The position numbers and the translations under genes were made by a program. Source: Verrucomicrobiota bacterium (GTDB lineage Bacteria > Verrucomicrobiota > Verrucomicrobiia > CAIQCK01). Taken from it: DNA of 64,000 nt. Positions 51,703 to 60,548 of this stretch are shown here, one piece after another. Location: the NCBI GenBank assembly GCA_016222825.1, contig JACRQF010000005.1, positions 1 to 64,000 of the forward strand. The letters are read 5' to 3'. Positions within the stretch are counted from its first letter, which is position 1. Every line of letters starts with the position of its first letter. Below the pieces are notes generated by a model. That model was not told the DNA's origin, made no database searches, and worked only from the letters and a program-made list of their open reading frames with translations.

Positions 51703-51966
51703 TTACTTGCGGAGCTTGAGCTTCTTGATGATCTGGTGATAGCGGCCATTGTCGGTCTGGTTCAGATAATCCAGCAACCGACGGCGCTTGCCCACCATCA
51801 TCAAGAGACCCCGGCGCGAGCTGTGGTCCTTCTGATTGTCCTTCAAGTGCCCGGTCAGGTCATTGATCCGCTCGGTCAGAAGCGCAATCTGCACATCGGC
51901 CGACCCGGTATCCCGCTCATGAAGCCGGAACTCCTTGGTTATGTCTGTCTTCTTTGTTGCTTCCAT
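51703..51966 (-). CDS. rpsO: Small ribosomal subunit protein uS15
   Basis: 87 residues. Signatures include [39 protein letters not shown] and [20 protein letters not shown]. Length is normal for bacterial S15. It precedes pnp on the same strand. Confidence 0.98.
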   Translation of the reverse strand: MEATKKTDITKEFRLHERDTGSADVQIALLTERINDLTGHLKDNQKDHSSRRGLLMMVGKRRRLLDYLNQTDNGRYHQIIKKLKLRK

Positions 51967-52028
51967 AAATCTGCGGCAAACTGCCTTGTGTGCGTCCGGC
52001 TCTGCCGAAAACGCGCGCGCATCATACA

Positions 52029-52271
52029 GATGCCCCCCCCGCCTGTAAAGGGGGAATTCGCCATTTTCTGCAACCTCTCAAGCATCCCTTTCCCTCTCCG
52101 TTGTCCGGCTTGGAGTAGGTATTCTCCGCCTCGGACAGACCTTTGTCCATGACGGAGAAGGTTACGTTCGAGGCGGTAAAGCCTTGGTCCGGTCCGGGTT
52201 AGCCGTTGGCCGTGACGGAGGAGAAGCCCCACGACGGGAACGTGTCGTTGTGGATGAGCCGGTAGGCGACG
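52029..52271 (-). pseudogene. Degraded coding remnants
   Basis: In minus-strand frames two protein-like fragments appear, one ending SWGFSSVTANG at a stop near 52200 and one containing ASNVTFSVMDKG. Neither has a start or a recognisable family. They lie at the edge of the accessory island and look like scraps of genes cut by rearrangement. Confidence 0.3.
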
Positions 52272-52560
52272 TCATTGCGGTCGATCGTCGCCAGCGCCAG
52301 CATCACACAGACCTTTGCCTTCGATCTTGCGCTCCCACGCGCCAATCACACCGGTCAAGCTCACCCGCAAACCCGTCTCCTCTGATACCTCGCGCGCCAA
52401 CGCCACGTCGAAACTCTCCCCGGCATCCACCTTTCCACCAGGCAAATCCCAGTGACCCGGATAGTTCTTGGACAGGGGCGAACGGCGCACCGCCAGATAC
52501 CGCCCGGCGCGGTTGCGAATGATCGCCTTTACAGCAAGACCCCCAAGGTTTTTTTGGCAT
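52272..52560 (-). pseudogene. Frameshifted Nudix hydrolase
   Basis: A Nudix box (GKVDAGE, then REVSEETGL seven residues on) is intact, but the frame holding it has no ATG. The ATG at 52560 leads into a run of seven A (52549-52555); with one A fewer it would read MPKNLGGLAVKAIIRN and join the Nudix frame smoothly. A second shift is likely after WERKIEGK, because the frame ends early at 52272. It could be a true pseudogene, a sequencing error, or slippage at the A run. It lies directly downstream of the RelA/SpoT fusion gene. Confidence 0.6.
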
Positions 52561-52616
52561 TTCAGTCTCTCTTCGGCATCCGCAACCTCACTTACCTCTT
52601 TATGCGCTGCAACGCC

Positions 52617-55133
52617 TCACTCTCGCCGAGCCACTGCGAGTCCCACCTTAGCAAGGAACCCTGGGATGGCGCGCACTGTCTTGCGGTCCCACTCCCTGAT
52701 ATCGTCTTCCAAGTTGGCCCAACTCACAAGATATGGAGTCAGCTTCTTCTCCACATCCTTCTTGTCAGCGTATCTCCAGCCAGAAAGAAGCCGCTCAAGG
52801 TTCCAACGCGCGTGTTCCATCTCGGCCATCAACTCAATCTCCGCGTCGGTGAACTTCACTAGCGCAACGTTCCGCTTCCCTGTCTTTTTGACGCTGTAGC
52901 CAAGCGCACACAGCTTTTCGGAGATGTGGTCGGCCTGATGCCGGTTCGATTCCTTGAGTTCCTCAGGCAGTCTGTCCCATGTCGCGATGGAAATACCGCT
53001 CGCCGTCCCGCTCCGCAGTTGCGCCATCCGATACTCTTCGTGGATGGCCTGGCCCAGAGCCTCCCGGATCTCGGGTTGCAATCTGGGTATTCCCGGCTCG
53101 ATGAACATCCGCACAGTCATGGGATCATCCGGCAGGACAAACAGATTCGGCGCATTCCTCCAATCGTCGTCGCGCAACAGTTCATCAGCAGTGCCGCCGC
53201 TGCCGGAAATAATCCCCACCCGCACGCCCGTCGCCAACGCCATCCGATACTCCACAGCCGCGATGGGTCCACCATCTATCCCAATCAGTTTGACCTCGGA
53301 GAGCGGGATGCCAGCCGCGACGATATCAGCCCATGCTTGGATCGGCTCCAGCGGGCTGAACCCGTGCCCATCAGACCGTCGAATTTCACGATACCGTCGC
53401 TTGTTCCTGTCAACGAACACACCGGACGGAATCATCTGCGGGACATAGCCGACCGTGCAGATTTGGCTAGGGTGTGCATGTCCCACATCGCCTACGAGGC
53501 CACTGACGCCGGTCGTCGTGCCACCGGAGATAAGCGTTCCTTTGAAATCACGGAACGCATCCAGCATCAGCCGCCGATACTGCCCTATCCGCTCTTTCGT
53601 CTCCGCATCGCAACCGCCGGCGACGATGACAATCGGCCTGGCCAGCGGTTTGGCGTCGGCAGATGCGAGTTTGGACAGGGAACCAGATTCAGCGATGTTC
53701 CCGCAACGCGCGGCACTGGCAACCACAAGGAATCGTCGCGCCCACTCGACACCCAGAATAGCCTCCTTCACCTTGGCGAGCCGGAGGACGGACCTCAGCG
53801 AGGTATCAATCATCCAATCCGCACTGCTAACGCTGACGGCCTTGGCATACATCTGGAGGCTGGCGTAAGGCTGCTCAAGCAAAGCCAGAAACTTGCCCAT
53901 GTCCCAGAAGACCCACGGTAGGTTCATGCCCACATCGGCCTGATCCCTGCATTTCCGGATGGCGGCCTTTAGATTCGGACCGGCGAACGACAATGGGCTG
54001 AGGTTTCTTCGATACTCGATCTCGCTCTCCAAAAAATTGCCCAATGCGTAGGGATCGGAGGGATTGGCTTCAAACGCGCGACGGTAAAGCGCCCGCGCCT
54101 TCTCCTCGTCCAATCCCTTCCATGTTCCCGCAAGCGACGCAATCGCGTCGGAATCATCCGGACGAAGCTCCATCGCCTTGGCAAGGTGCTGTTGCCCGCG
54201 CCGATACGCCGCGTCTCCCGGCGACCTCTTGTGAAGTTTACACAGTGCCATGCCCAAATCACGCAGGACAGCCGCATTGTCATCCTTCGCAAACGGCGCA
54301 AGCACATTCACCACGGCCTGCCAATCCTCCAGGCAGATGGCCAATTTGGCAATGCGGTGCGCTGCGTCAAGATTCGTCGGGGCTATCTTCAGCACGGTTT
54401 GGAGCCGGCCAATTTCGGCGCGCATATCCTGCGGACTCATATAGGCGCCGTAGCTTGCCATATACGATTGCAGCCCCGACTGGACCCTTTGGAAGGCATC
54501 GTCCACGTCTTCGCAGATGGCCGCTAGACGGGCCAGTTCCCGCTGCCACTTGTCGGGAACGCGGAACGGACTCTTGTAGCAGATGTCGTGGCCAAAGGCG
54601 GCCCATGCGTGTTCCAACACTGTCCTGACCTGAATCTCTGCGTCCAAGCCGCAAATGGACTTCGGCACCTTGATGGGCACATCCTTAGTCGGGAACACAC
54701 CAGAACGAAACCGCACGATGTAGTGCACGGACCGGTATCCGAACTCGCTCGACTTGAGTCGCGTGGCAACATCGAGACTGTTCGCCTGGTCAATATCGAA
54801 ATGTTCCTCGATGAACTGGCTCGTCGCCTTGACTTCGGGCAGCGTCATCGTGATAACCCGCGCCCCGCACAAATCCGTGATCGGATGAAGCGGCTTACCG
54901 TCGCTGCCAACCTTCCGGTATTTGGCGATCTTGCGCTGAATCTTCTCGGCAAAGCTCGGCAGCGTCTTGGGCCGGGCTTGAATGATCGCCAACGGCGCGT
55001 GCTTCTTGGCGGCCTTCTCCAGCACGCTCCTGAGCACGTCAGCATAGAGCGCGTAGAGATGCTGCTTGCGACCGTATGCCTTGATCTGTTCCCTGGCCCA
55101 CTGCAAATCGGTCTTCTTCTTGGTTGCGCTCAT
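52617..55133 (-). CDS. RelA/SpoT synthetase - helical repeats - SLOG-like - RyR fusion protein
   Basis: 838 residues, no signal peptide. Residues about 50-235 form a RelA/SpoT nucleotidyltransferase: ITDLCGARVI, FGYRSVHYIV, AEIQVRTVLEHAWAAFGHD. No HD hydrolase domain is present. Residues about 240-460 are TPR-like helices. Residues about 498-690 are a SLOG/LSDAT-type Rossmann fold (IVIVAGGCDAE, LISGGTTTGVSG, VGIISGSGGTADEL). Residues about 725-830 match the prokaryotic RyR domain (MAEMEHARWNLERLL, GWRYADKKDVEKKL, WDRKTVRAIPGFL). SLOG and RyR domains are known nucleotide-linked sensors in bacterial conflict systems. A Nudix gene ends 15 bp upstream of the start. Confidence 0.88.
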   Translation of the reverse strand: MSATKKKTDLQWAREQIKAYGRKQHLYALYADVLRSVLEKAAKKHAPLAIIQARPKTLPSFAEKIQRKIAKYRKVGSDGKPLHPITDLCGARVITMTLPEVKATSQFIEEHFDIDQANSLDVATRLKSSEFGYRSVHYIVRFRSGVFPTKDVPIKVPKSICGLDAEIQVRTVLEHAWAAFGHDICYKSPFRVPDKWQRELARLAAICEDVDDAFQRVQSGLQSYMASYGAYMSPQDMRAEIGRLQTVLKIAPTNLDAAHRIAKLAICLEDWQAVVNVLAPFAKDDNAAVLRDLGMALCKLHKRSPGDAAYRRGQQHLAKAMELRPDDSDAIASLAGTWKGLDEEKARALYRRAFEANPSDPYALGNFLESEIEYRRNLSPLSFAGPNLKAAIRKCRDQADVGMNLPWVFWDMGKFLALLEQPYASLQMYAKAVSVSSADWMIDTSLRSVLRLAKVKEAILGVEWARRFLVVASAARCGNIAESGSLSKLASADAKPLARPIVIVAGGCDAETKERIGQYRRLMLDAFRDFKGTLISGGTTTGVSGLVGDVGHAHPSQICTVGYVPQMIPSGVFVDRNKRRYREIRRSDGHGFSPLEPIQAWADIVAAGIPLSEVKLIGIDGGPIAAVEYRMALATGVRVGIISGSGGTADELLRDDDWRNAPNLFVLPDDPMTVRMFIEPGIPRLQPEIREALGQAIHEEYRMAQLRSGTASGISIATWDRLPEELKESNRHQADHISEKLCALGYSVKKTGKRNVALVKFTDAEIELMAEMEHARWNLERLLSGWRYADKKDVEKKLTPYLVSWANLEDDIREWDRKTVRAIPGFLAKVGLAVARRE

Positions 55134-55148
55134 GGTGAGACAGAGCCG

Positions 55149-55562
55149 TCAAACTGTGGTTGCGCTTGCGTAAGACCTTGCGAACGGCAGGAACTGCTCG
55201 CACAGATCCATCGCGGGGAGCTTCTCTGGCTCGACCCAGACACAATCATCGTGTTCGCTGCTGAGCCGGACAGTTCCAGACTGGACCCGTCCTTCCATGA
55301 TGAGATAGGCCACCTTGCGCAAGGGCAGGTCGGACTCCGCGCTGCCGGCGACTCTCTTCAGGGAGATCACCAAGCCGGTTTCCTCGACGACCTCTCGCAG
55401 CAACGCCTGGTCAAAAGCTTCCCCTGGATCAACCTTGCCCCCCGGAAAATCCCACTTGCCACCGTGGGCCTTGGAACTGGCCGACCGCCTCAACAAGAGG
55501 CATCGCCCCTTGTCATCGCGCACCACCACTTTCATCGAAAGCACAAACGGTTTCTCTGCCAT
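55149..55562 (-). CDS. Nudix (MutT-like) hydrolase
   Basis: 137 residues from MAEKPFVLSMKVVV, with AAGGAA about 5-10 nt before the ATG. The Nudix box is complete: GKVDPGE, seven residues, REVVEETG. N-terminal strand KVVVRDDKGRCLLLRRS and the C-terminal WVEPEKLPAMD loop are typical of small MutT-like enzymes. It hydrolyses nucleoside diphosphates linked to a moiety X, possibly a (p)ppGpp-like or modified nucleotide made by the neighbour. It is 15 bp from the synthetase gene, almost certainly cotranscribed. Confidence 0.92.
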   Translation of the reverse strand: MAEKPFVLSMKVVVRDDKGRCLLLRRSASSKAHGGKWDFPGGKVDPGEAFDQALLREVVEETGLVISLKRVAGSAESDLPLRKVAYLIMEGRVQSGTVRLSSEHDDCVWVEPEKLPAMDLCEQFLPFARSYASATTV

Positions 55563-55625
55563 AATTTTCCTTCTGCCGTTGATTGACACAAAACCCCTTA
55601 CTCAATCCAGAACTAAATAGACAAT

Positions 55626-57029
55626 TCACTGAGATGGTATTTTTGAAGACTGTGAAGCCGCCGGCTTCCATGCTTTGGCCCAGTTGCGGGCTTCGAGAAG
55701 CTGAGCTTGAGACAGCTTCGGCTCCACCGTCTGCAACGCCTCGGTGGCCTCCTTGTCCCCCCCCGAGATCGCCAGAAGGAGCCAGCCGTATGCAGCCTTC
55801 AAGTCGGTGGCAACACCTTGGCCGTTGACGTAGAAAGCGCCGAGATTGTATTGTGCTGGAGCATATCCTTGGTCAGCCGCTTTGCGAGTCCACTGCACGG
55901 CCTCGGCGTCGTCCTTGATGACCCCCTGCCCGTTGGCACAACACGCACCCATACCGAACTGCGCCCGGGCGTTGCCTTGCTCGGCTGCTTTCTGTATCCA
56001 CCTCACGGCTTCACGCTCGTCTTTCACGACCCCTTGGCCGCGGGCGTAACACAATCCAAGGTCTGTCTGCGCGACGGCATAGCCGCGGTCAGCGGCTTTG
56101 CGATACCACTTCACCGCCTCCGTGTGGTCCTGGTGGACGGCTTGGCCGTCGGTGTAAAGCAAGCCGAGGACATGCTGCGCCGCCGGGTCGCCAAGCTCGG
56201 CAGCGACACGCCAATCGGTCATGCTCTTGCCAGCGCCCGCCCCTCCCGGTGACGCGGGCGCTGTTGACACGTCTTGTTTGCTCTCTTTGCTGGTGGCTCC
56301 GACCATCCCGCCATCGCGCGCGCCAGCACGCTCTTGCGCTGGCTCGACCTTCGTCGTGGAGGCCTCCCGGACGTCCTTTCCAGCGCTCCCGGTGGCCGGG
56401 TCTTGCGACCCCGCGAGGGTCTTGGTCCGCAAGATGAAATCCACATACACTTTTTTCATCAGCTCTTTCGACACGACTTTGCCCCGACCGAAACACTGCG
56501 AGCACCTCGCCGCCGCCTTGCCCGCCCCCTTGCACAAAGGACACTTCCCGGAACCTGCGCAGAACGGGCAGGTTTCGACGCGCTTTCCCATGGTCACGAG
56601 CGTCTTTTGCCCGCTGCATCCCGGGCAGACCGACTTGCCACCGCACCGTGAGCAGGGGGCGCTGGCCGTGCCGCTTCCGGAGCATTTGGGACAATCAGCG
56701 TAGTATTGAGCGTTCCGAAGAGCGGCGAGATGCTGCGACGCCGGATAAACCTGTTGAAGGTATTGAACTGTCTGGCTGCCCTCTTGGGCATGGTCGCCAT
56801 AGAAAAGCCCCATCGCATGAGCGGCATAGATGGCCGCTTTGAGGTCACCATCTTGCACGCCTTTTGCGGCAGATAAGAGACTTTGGAGTGAGGCCGTGTT
56901 CTCAGGAGCAGCAAGGAGTTGGACGCATGCGGCCTGCACAGCTTGGAGTGAGGCAGTAGAATCCGCTGCTTGCCCCGACGTTGTGGCCGCAGCCAAGCAC
57001 AACAAGACACACACGATACGTCTCATCAT
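55626..57029 (-). CDS. Secreted DnaJ-type zinc-finger plus Sel1-repeat protein
   Basis: 467 residues. A signal peptide (IVCVLLCLAAATTSGQA) is followed by a helical N-domain, then CxxCxGxG motifs like the DnaJ central domain (CPKCSGSG, CSRCGGK, CPGCSGQ, CPFCAGSG, CPLCKGAG, CSQCFGRG; about residues 113-187), a low-complexity linker, and four Sel1 repeats (AAQHVLGLLYTDGQAV, AQTDLGLCYARGQGV and so on). A J domain is absent. It could act in protein-protein assembly in the periplasm. The start is 103 bp from the TIR gene stop. Confidence 0.88.
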   Translation of the reverse strand: MMRRIVCVLLCLAAATTSGQAADSTASLQAVQAACVQLLAAPENTASLQSLLSAAKGVQDGDLKAAIYAAHAMGLFYGDHAQEGSQTVQYLQQVYPASQHLAALRNAQYYADCPKCSGSGTASAPCSRCGGKSVCPGCSGQKTLVTMGKRVETCPFCAGSGKCPLCKGAGKAAARCSQCFGRGKVVSKELMKKVYVDFILRTKTLAGSQDPATGSAGKDVREASTTKVEPAQERAGARDGGMVGATSKESKQDVSTAPASPGGAGAGKSMTDWRVAAELGDPAAQHVLGLLYTDGQAVHQDHTEAVKWYRKAADRGYAVAQTDLGLCYARGQGVVKDEREAVRWIQKAAEQGNARAQFGMGACCANGQGVIKDDAEAVQWTRKAADQGYAPAQYNLGAFYVNGQGVATDLKAAYGWLLLAISGGDKEATEALQTVEPKLSQAQLLEARNWAKAWKPAASQSSKIPSQ

Positions 57030-57132
57030 TCTCGCCTTTCAACTATTGCATCTGTGTGTTTGCTGTTTCGCTTTGGAGCAGTGAGAGCGTATTTGCAACA
57101 AGAACTACAGACATCATCCTGGTTGTGTGGTT

Positions 57133-58710
57133 TCACGGTTTCACCGTAATTTGGAGCGAGATTGATGCGAAATGCCCAAATACAACTATCTTGGCCTTTT
57201 CCGTCACTTGGGCAGAAAAGGAAATGCCTTCCGCTGTCGCAACCCGCGTCTTGCCCACAGGGTCGTCACGCCTAAAATCACACAGGTGTTCGTTTTTCCC
57301 TTTGGTTCGTCTGAAGAATAGGCGTGCTACATATTGCTCCGGATTAGAGTTGGTGTCGGTAGCCTCCTCAACAAAAACCTCTCCAATCACTTTTCCTGCC
57401 CCATCTAAAATCTGATCAGATGATGGGTGTCGGCTCTCAGCATTCATTTCACGCGTATAACTAAGCATAAGCGTCTGAGCCCCCTGCGGTTTAGATTGGT
57501 CTTGGTAATTTGGTCGAGCGACGGGCTGGCTCTTAAACGCGCGCATCTGCACCGACAGAACGTCGTCGGGCATGTCAGCCAGTGTTTTCACCCGGATGCG
57601 CGCGGCTCCCATCAGGTTCTTCTGCCGGTTGGCATCCTCGACTTTCTTCTGGAGGGCGAGGTTGTTGCTGACTCTCCTGGCCTTCTCCATCGCTTGCGCG
57701 CGATCCTTGTCCGTGGGCGCGGATGCGGCCGCGCGCTCGTAGGTGGTTTGGGCAGTCGGCAAATCGCCACTGTTCTCCGCTTGCTCGGCCTCGGACAACA
57801 GACGGCTGAAATCCGCCCGTTTGCGCTCCGCCACCAATTCCACGTCCCTTGCGTTTGCAGCCCGCGCAAGCGCCGTCCGGGTCTTTGGCTCATCAACCAA
57901 GGCGATTGCTGCCTCGTAAGCGTTTACGGCTTCCTGCCATTCATGTTTCGACTCGGCAAGCTCGGCGCGGGCCAGAAGCGCCTGATGGCGTTCGCGCCTG
58001 CTCTCTTCAGAATCACCCACCAGCGGCGACATCATCGTCCCGACCTCACCGGAGCCAGAGCGCCCTTCTTGCATGAAAGTTGACAGAGCGGGCAACGCCA
58101 CGGCGAGCGCCGCCAACACTCCCCCAACCCAGTAAAGCCACGCTCGTGACCGCCGGGGCTGGCCGATCAACAGTGTTGCGAGCTTGTCCATGCTCGCCTC
58201 AAAATATTCGTGCGACGACTCCACGCCGTTGAATGTGGGCAAGGCGGCCAAGTCTTCAGGAAGCAGCGACGTTGACGACGCCCAATCGAAACCCCGCGCC
58301 ATGACAGGCACGATGTTCTTCTCCTGCTCAATCGCGTAGGCGATTTCCAGCCTGACCCAATCGCCCTCGTTACGGCAACGTTCCATGCTCCCCGGAGTGA
58401 GAATCACAACGATATCGGTTGCGGACTGGATTTCGCGGAACAGCGCCGTATTGAACGGCCCGCTCCGGAGATTCTCGACATCCATGAAGACGTTGTAGCG
58501 CCGCCGCTGCAAGCTGTCGCTAACCAACCGGGCCAGCTCCGCGCCTCCCTTTCGCCGATAGCTGACGAAAACCTTGCTCGGCTGCCAGTGTTTCTTGTTG
58601 GATGTTTCAGGTTCCAAGGCAAAATCCACGCTCCTGCTGTCGCGCTGGCATCTGTGATGCACGCGGTTGTGCTCATCCGTGGTCTGCGCAGCATTATCCT
58701 TCTCCGCCAA
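57133..58710 (-). CDS. Membrane-anchored TIR-domain protein
   Basis: About 525 residues with a TTG start at 58710; the first 35 residues fall in the repeated segment and may not be translated. The TIR domain (about 45-180) opens KVFVSYRRKGGAEL, with FMDVENLRSG, IVVILTPGSMERC and WVRLEIAYAIEQE, whose Glu is at the position of the NADase catalytic residue. One transmembrane helix (AWLYWVGGVLAALAVAL, about 189-211) follows, then coiled helices and a C-terminal beta-rich domain with no clear family. TIR enzymes cleave NAD or make cyclic signals in bacterial immunity; activity here is inferred. Confidence 0.85.
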   Translation of the reverse strand: MAEKDNAAQTTDEHNRVHHRCQRDSRSVDFALEPETSNKKHWQPSKVFVSYRRKGGAELARLVSDSLQRRRYNVFMDVENLRSGPFNTALFREIQSATDIVVILTPGSMERCRNEGDWVRLEIAYAIEQEKNIVPVMARGFDWASSTSLLPEDLAALPTFNGVESSHEYFEASMDKLATLLIGQPRRSRAWLYWVGGVLAALAVALPALSTFMQEGRSGSGEVGTMMSPLVGDSEESRRERHQALLARAELAESKHEWQEAVNAYEAAIALVDEPKTRTALARAANARDVELVAERKRADFSRLLSEAEQAENSGDLPTAQTTYERAAASAPTDKDRAQAMEKARRVSNNLALQKKVEDANRQKNLMGAARIRVKTLADMPDDVLSVQMRAFKSQPVARPNYQDQSKPQGAQTLMLSYTREMNAESRHPSSDQILDGAGKVIGEVFVEEATDTNSNPEQYVARLFFRRTKGKNEHLCDFRRDDPVGKTRVATAEGISFSAQVTEKAKIVVFGHFASISLQITVKP

Positions 58711-58727
58711 CCCGTCGCAAGCACAAA
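58620..58727. repeat. Repeated segment, copy 1 (5' end of the TIR gene)
   Basis: About 108 bp homologous to 61481-61587. Both begin CAAAATCCACGCTCC and end CGCAAGCACAAA on the plus strand, and match at roughly two-thirds of positions between. The copies are read in different frames by the adjacent genes. Confidence 0.7.
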
Positions 58728-58899
58728 ATCCCCTGCGCGAACCGCTCAGTGCGTTGAGTGTCGCGTGTCGGATGACCGCTCACGGTTTTTCCGGCGATGG
58801 CGCGCAGGCCGCGGGTTTGTTGGAATGCCTGCCGTAATATGAGATGCTGGCCGGCGTCGGAAACGCGCTGGGTGAAACCTGAAAGCGGATAGCGGATGG

Positions 58900-59328
58900 C
58901 TATCGAGCAATTTTCGCGACCTGCTGCGCCTTCCAGTGGGCCAATTTGGCCTGAGCCAGTTTCCGGGCCAACCGCGCCTGAAACTGAGCGAATTCTTCGT
59001 TGGCGGCAAGCAGTTTCCTTCGCAACCGATATCGCTGCCTCAACCTTTCCAGCTTCGCCGCATGGACTTGAGCTTGATGCTGCCGGCGGTCTGCCCCGTT
59101 CGGGACGGAATCAGCCGTTTTCCCATCGGAGTCTGCCGTCTGTTTCGCGGAATCTGCCGGTTCTTCCACGGAGTCTGCCCGTTTCTCATGGGATTCTGCC
59201 GCAGATTCCTGCAAATCTTCGGCAGAATCCCGTAGATTTCCGGCAGACTCCCGCGTTTGGACGGCAGAAGCTTGGGAAACAGAGGCAGATTTTCGGAGTT
59301 CCAAATCGGATTTCTCAGCCGTTTTCAT
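58900..59328 (-). CDS. Heptad-repeat coiled-coil protein encoded on a 21-bp array
   Basis: 142 residues from MKTAEKSDLELRKSA. Residues 26-74 are seven heptads (RESAGNL, RDSAEDL, QESAAES, then four ending ADS) coded by seven 21-bp units at 59107-59253. The C-terminal half is a strongly charged helix (LERLRQRYRLRRKLLA, then RLARKLAQAKLAHW) that would coil. Opposite-strand frames are open too, so translation is likely but not certain. It is on the same strand as the TIR gene and upstream of it. Confidence 0.55.
   Translation of the reverse strand: MKTAEKSDLELRKSASVSQASAVQTRESAGNLRDSAEDLQESAAESHEKRADSVEEPADSAKQTADSDGKTADSVPNGADRRQHQAQVHAAKLERLRQRYRLRRKLLAANEEFAQFQARLARKLAQAKLAHWKAQQVAKIAR
59107..59253. 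repeat. 21-bp tandem array (heptad-coding)
   Basis: Seven 21-bp units built on GGCAGAATCCC / GGGATTCTGCC. The sense of the units inverts near the middle, so GGATTCTGCCG and CGGCAGAATCC face each other. This is the same unit length as the array at 25441 but a different sequence. Confidence 0.7.
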
Positions 59329-59540
59329 GCTTTGTCGTGGGCAATCCTATTTGGCCGATAAGCTAACACCGATCCAGAAGAGGTCAAACGGCCGGCAGGG
59401 AATCCCCCGAGGCCACTTTGGCCGGCGGCCCTCATCAAATGTTATTTGTGGCGATGTGACCCCGATGACCTTTTTCCGACCAAACTTCTCAACTACTCAC
59501 GGCTTCTCTTGTCCATTGTCAGGATTCGATACTCACACCT

Positions 59541-60437
59541 CTATTCAGGGGAGGGCACCAAAGCAACGCGGAAACCGATGTTGTCGGATTTGAAGGGGAA
59601 AACGGTCCTGGCGGTTCGAATTACCACGGCGTGCGCTGTGCGAGCGCCAGAACGACAATCATTGTTCCGATCAAAGCAATGATAGCTGCCGCCGCGGCAT
59701 ACGCGACTCTCAACATCTTGTGGTCCAATGGGGTCTTTCGGCGGCCATTTGGGATGTCGATGATACCCATCCATGCACCACTCTTTCACGTTCCCAAGCA
59801 TATCATATAAACCCCAAGCGTTTGGCTTCTTCTGGCCCACTGGATGAGTCTGGCCCAGCAGATGGGTCTGGTCACGGCTATTCCCCTGATACCACGCTAG
59901 CTCGTCTAGATTCGAACATTTTCCTGTCTCTAACGATGATAATTCCTTCCCGCTGTATAACGCACTCGTTGTTCCTGCGCGACACGCATACTCCCACTGC
60001 GCTTCTGTCGGCAGACGATACCAATACCCTTTAGGGATCTTTCCCGCTCGGAAATCATGCAGCGTCAACTCTTGGCAGAAGAACACTGCATCCTTCCAAC
60101 TCACGTTTTCCACCGGCGCATCGCCGCCAACCTTCTTATGGCAACTTGGGTTTATCCCATGCATTACTTTCGCGAATTCGTTTTGTCTCACCTCGAATTT
60201 TCCAATCCAATATCCTTTCGTTAGGGTCACGCGGTGTTCTATCTCGTCTGAGTCACGCCCTAGTTCGGACTCTGGGCTCCCCATCATAAAGCTCCCGGGT
60301 TCGATTCCCACCAGTTCCATTCCTACCGAGTTGGTAAATACCCTTCCAAACTTGGGCTCCGTCTGTGCCTGCGAGGAACCTCCCGCACCCATCACGGCGA
60401 CAACCACCATCATGCCAATCAAGTTATCAACTCTCAT
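59541..60437 (-). CDS. Secreted formylglycine-generating-enzyme-like (SUMF1) protein
   Basis: 298 residues from MRVDNLIGMMVVVAV, with AAGGAAA before the ATG. A signal peptide (ending near SSQAQ) is followed by the FGE-sulfatase domain: FMMGSPESELGRDSDE, VTLTKGYWIGKFEVRQNEF, PVENVSWKDAVFFCQ, YRLPTEAQWEYACRAGT, WGLYDMLGNVKEWCMDGY, RVCRGGSYHCFDR, NIGFRVAL. The copper-binding cysteine pair typical of true FGE is not clearly present, so it may be an FGE-like scaffold. DNA here is clearly AT-richer than the chromosomal average. Confidence 0.9.
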   Translation of the reverse strand: MRVDNLIGMMVVVAVMGAGGSSQAQTEPKFGRVFTNSVGMELVGIEPGSFMMGSPESELGRDSDEIEHRVTLTKGYWIGKFEVRQNEFAKVMHGINPSCHKKVGGDAPVENVSWKDAVFFCQELTLHDFRAGKIPKGYWYRLPTEAQWEYACRAGTTSALYSGKELSSLETGKCSNLDELAWYQGNSRDQTHLLGQTHPVGQKKPNAWGLYDMLGNVKEWCMDGYHRHPKWPPKDPIGPQDVESRVCRGGSYHCFDRNNDCRSGARTAHAVVIRTARTVFPFKSDNIGFRVALVPSPE

Positions 60438-60548
60438 CGTTTGTTTCCTTTGTTGTTGCATTAGGGATAGAGATTTTGATTTCGGCCACCAGCGACGAAG
60501 CGGTAGTTTAATGCGACTAACAAACTTCAACCACGCCTACCATCTAGA

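Noticed and set aside
52617..55133. Ordinary housekeeping RelA/SpoT
   Set aside because: No HD, TGS or ACT domain; a SLOG-RyR C-terminus and short spacing to Nudix set it apart.
59541..60437. True sulfatase-activating enzyme
   Set aside because: No sulfatase gene is nearby and the copper-binding Cys pair is not evident; annotated only as FGE-like.
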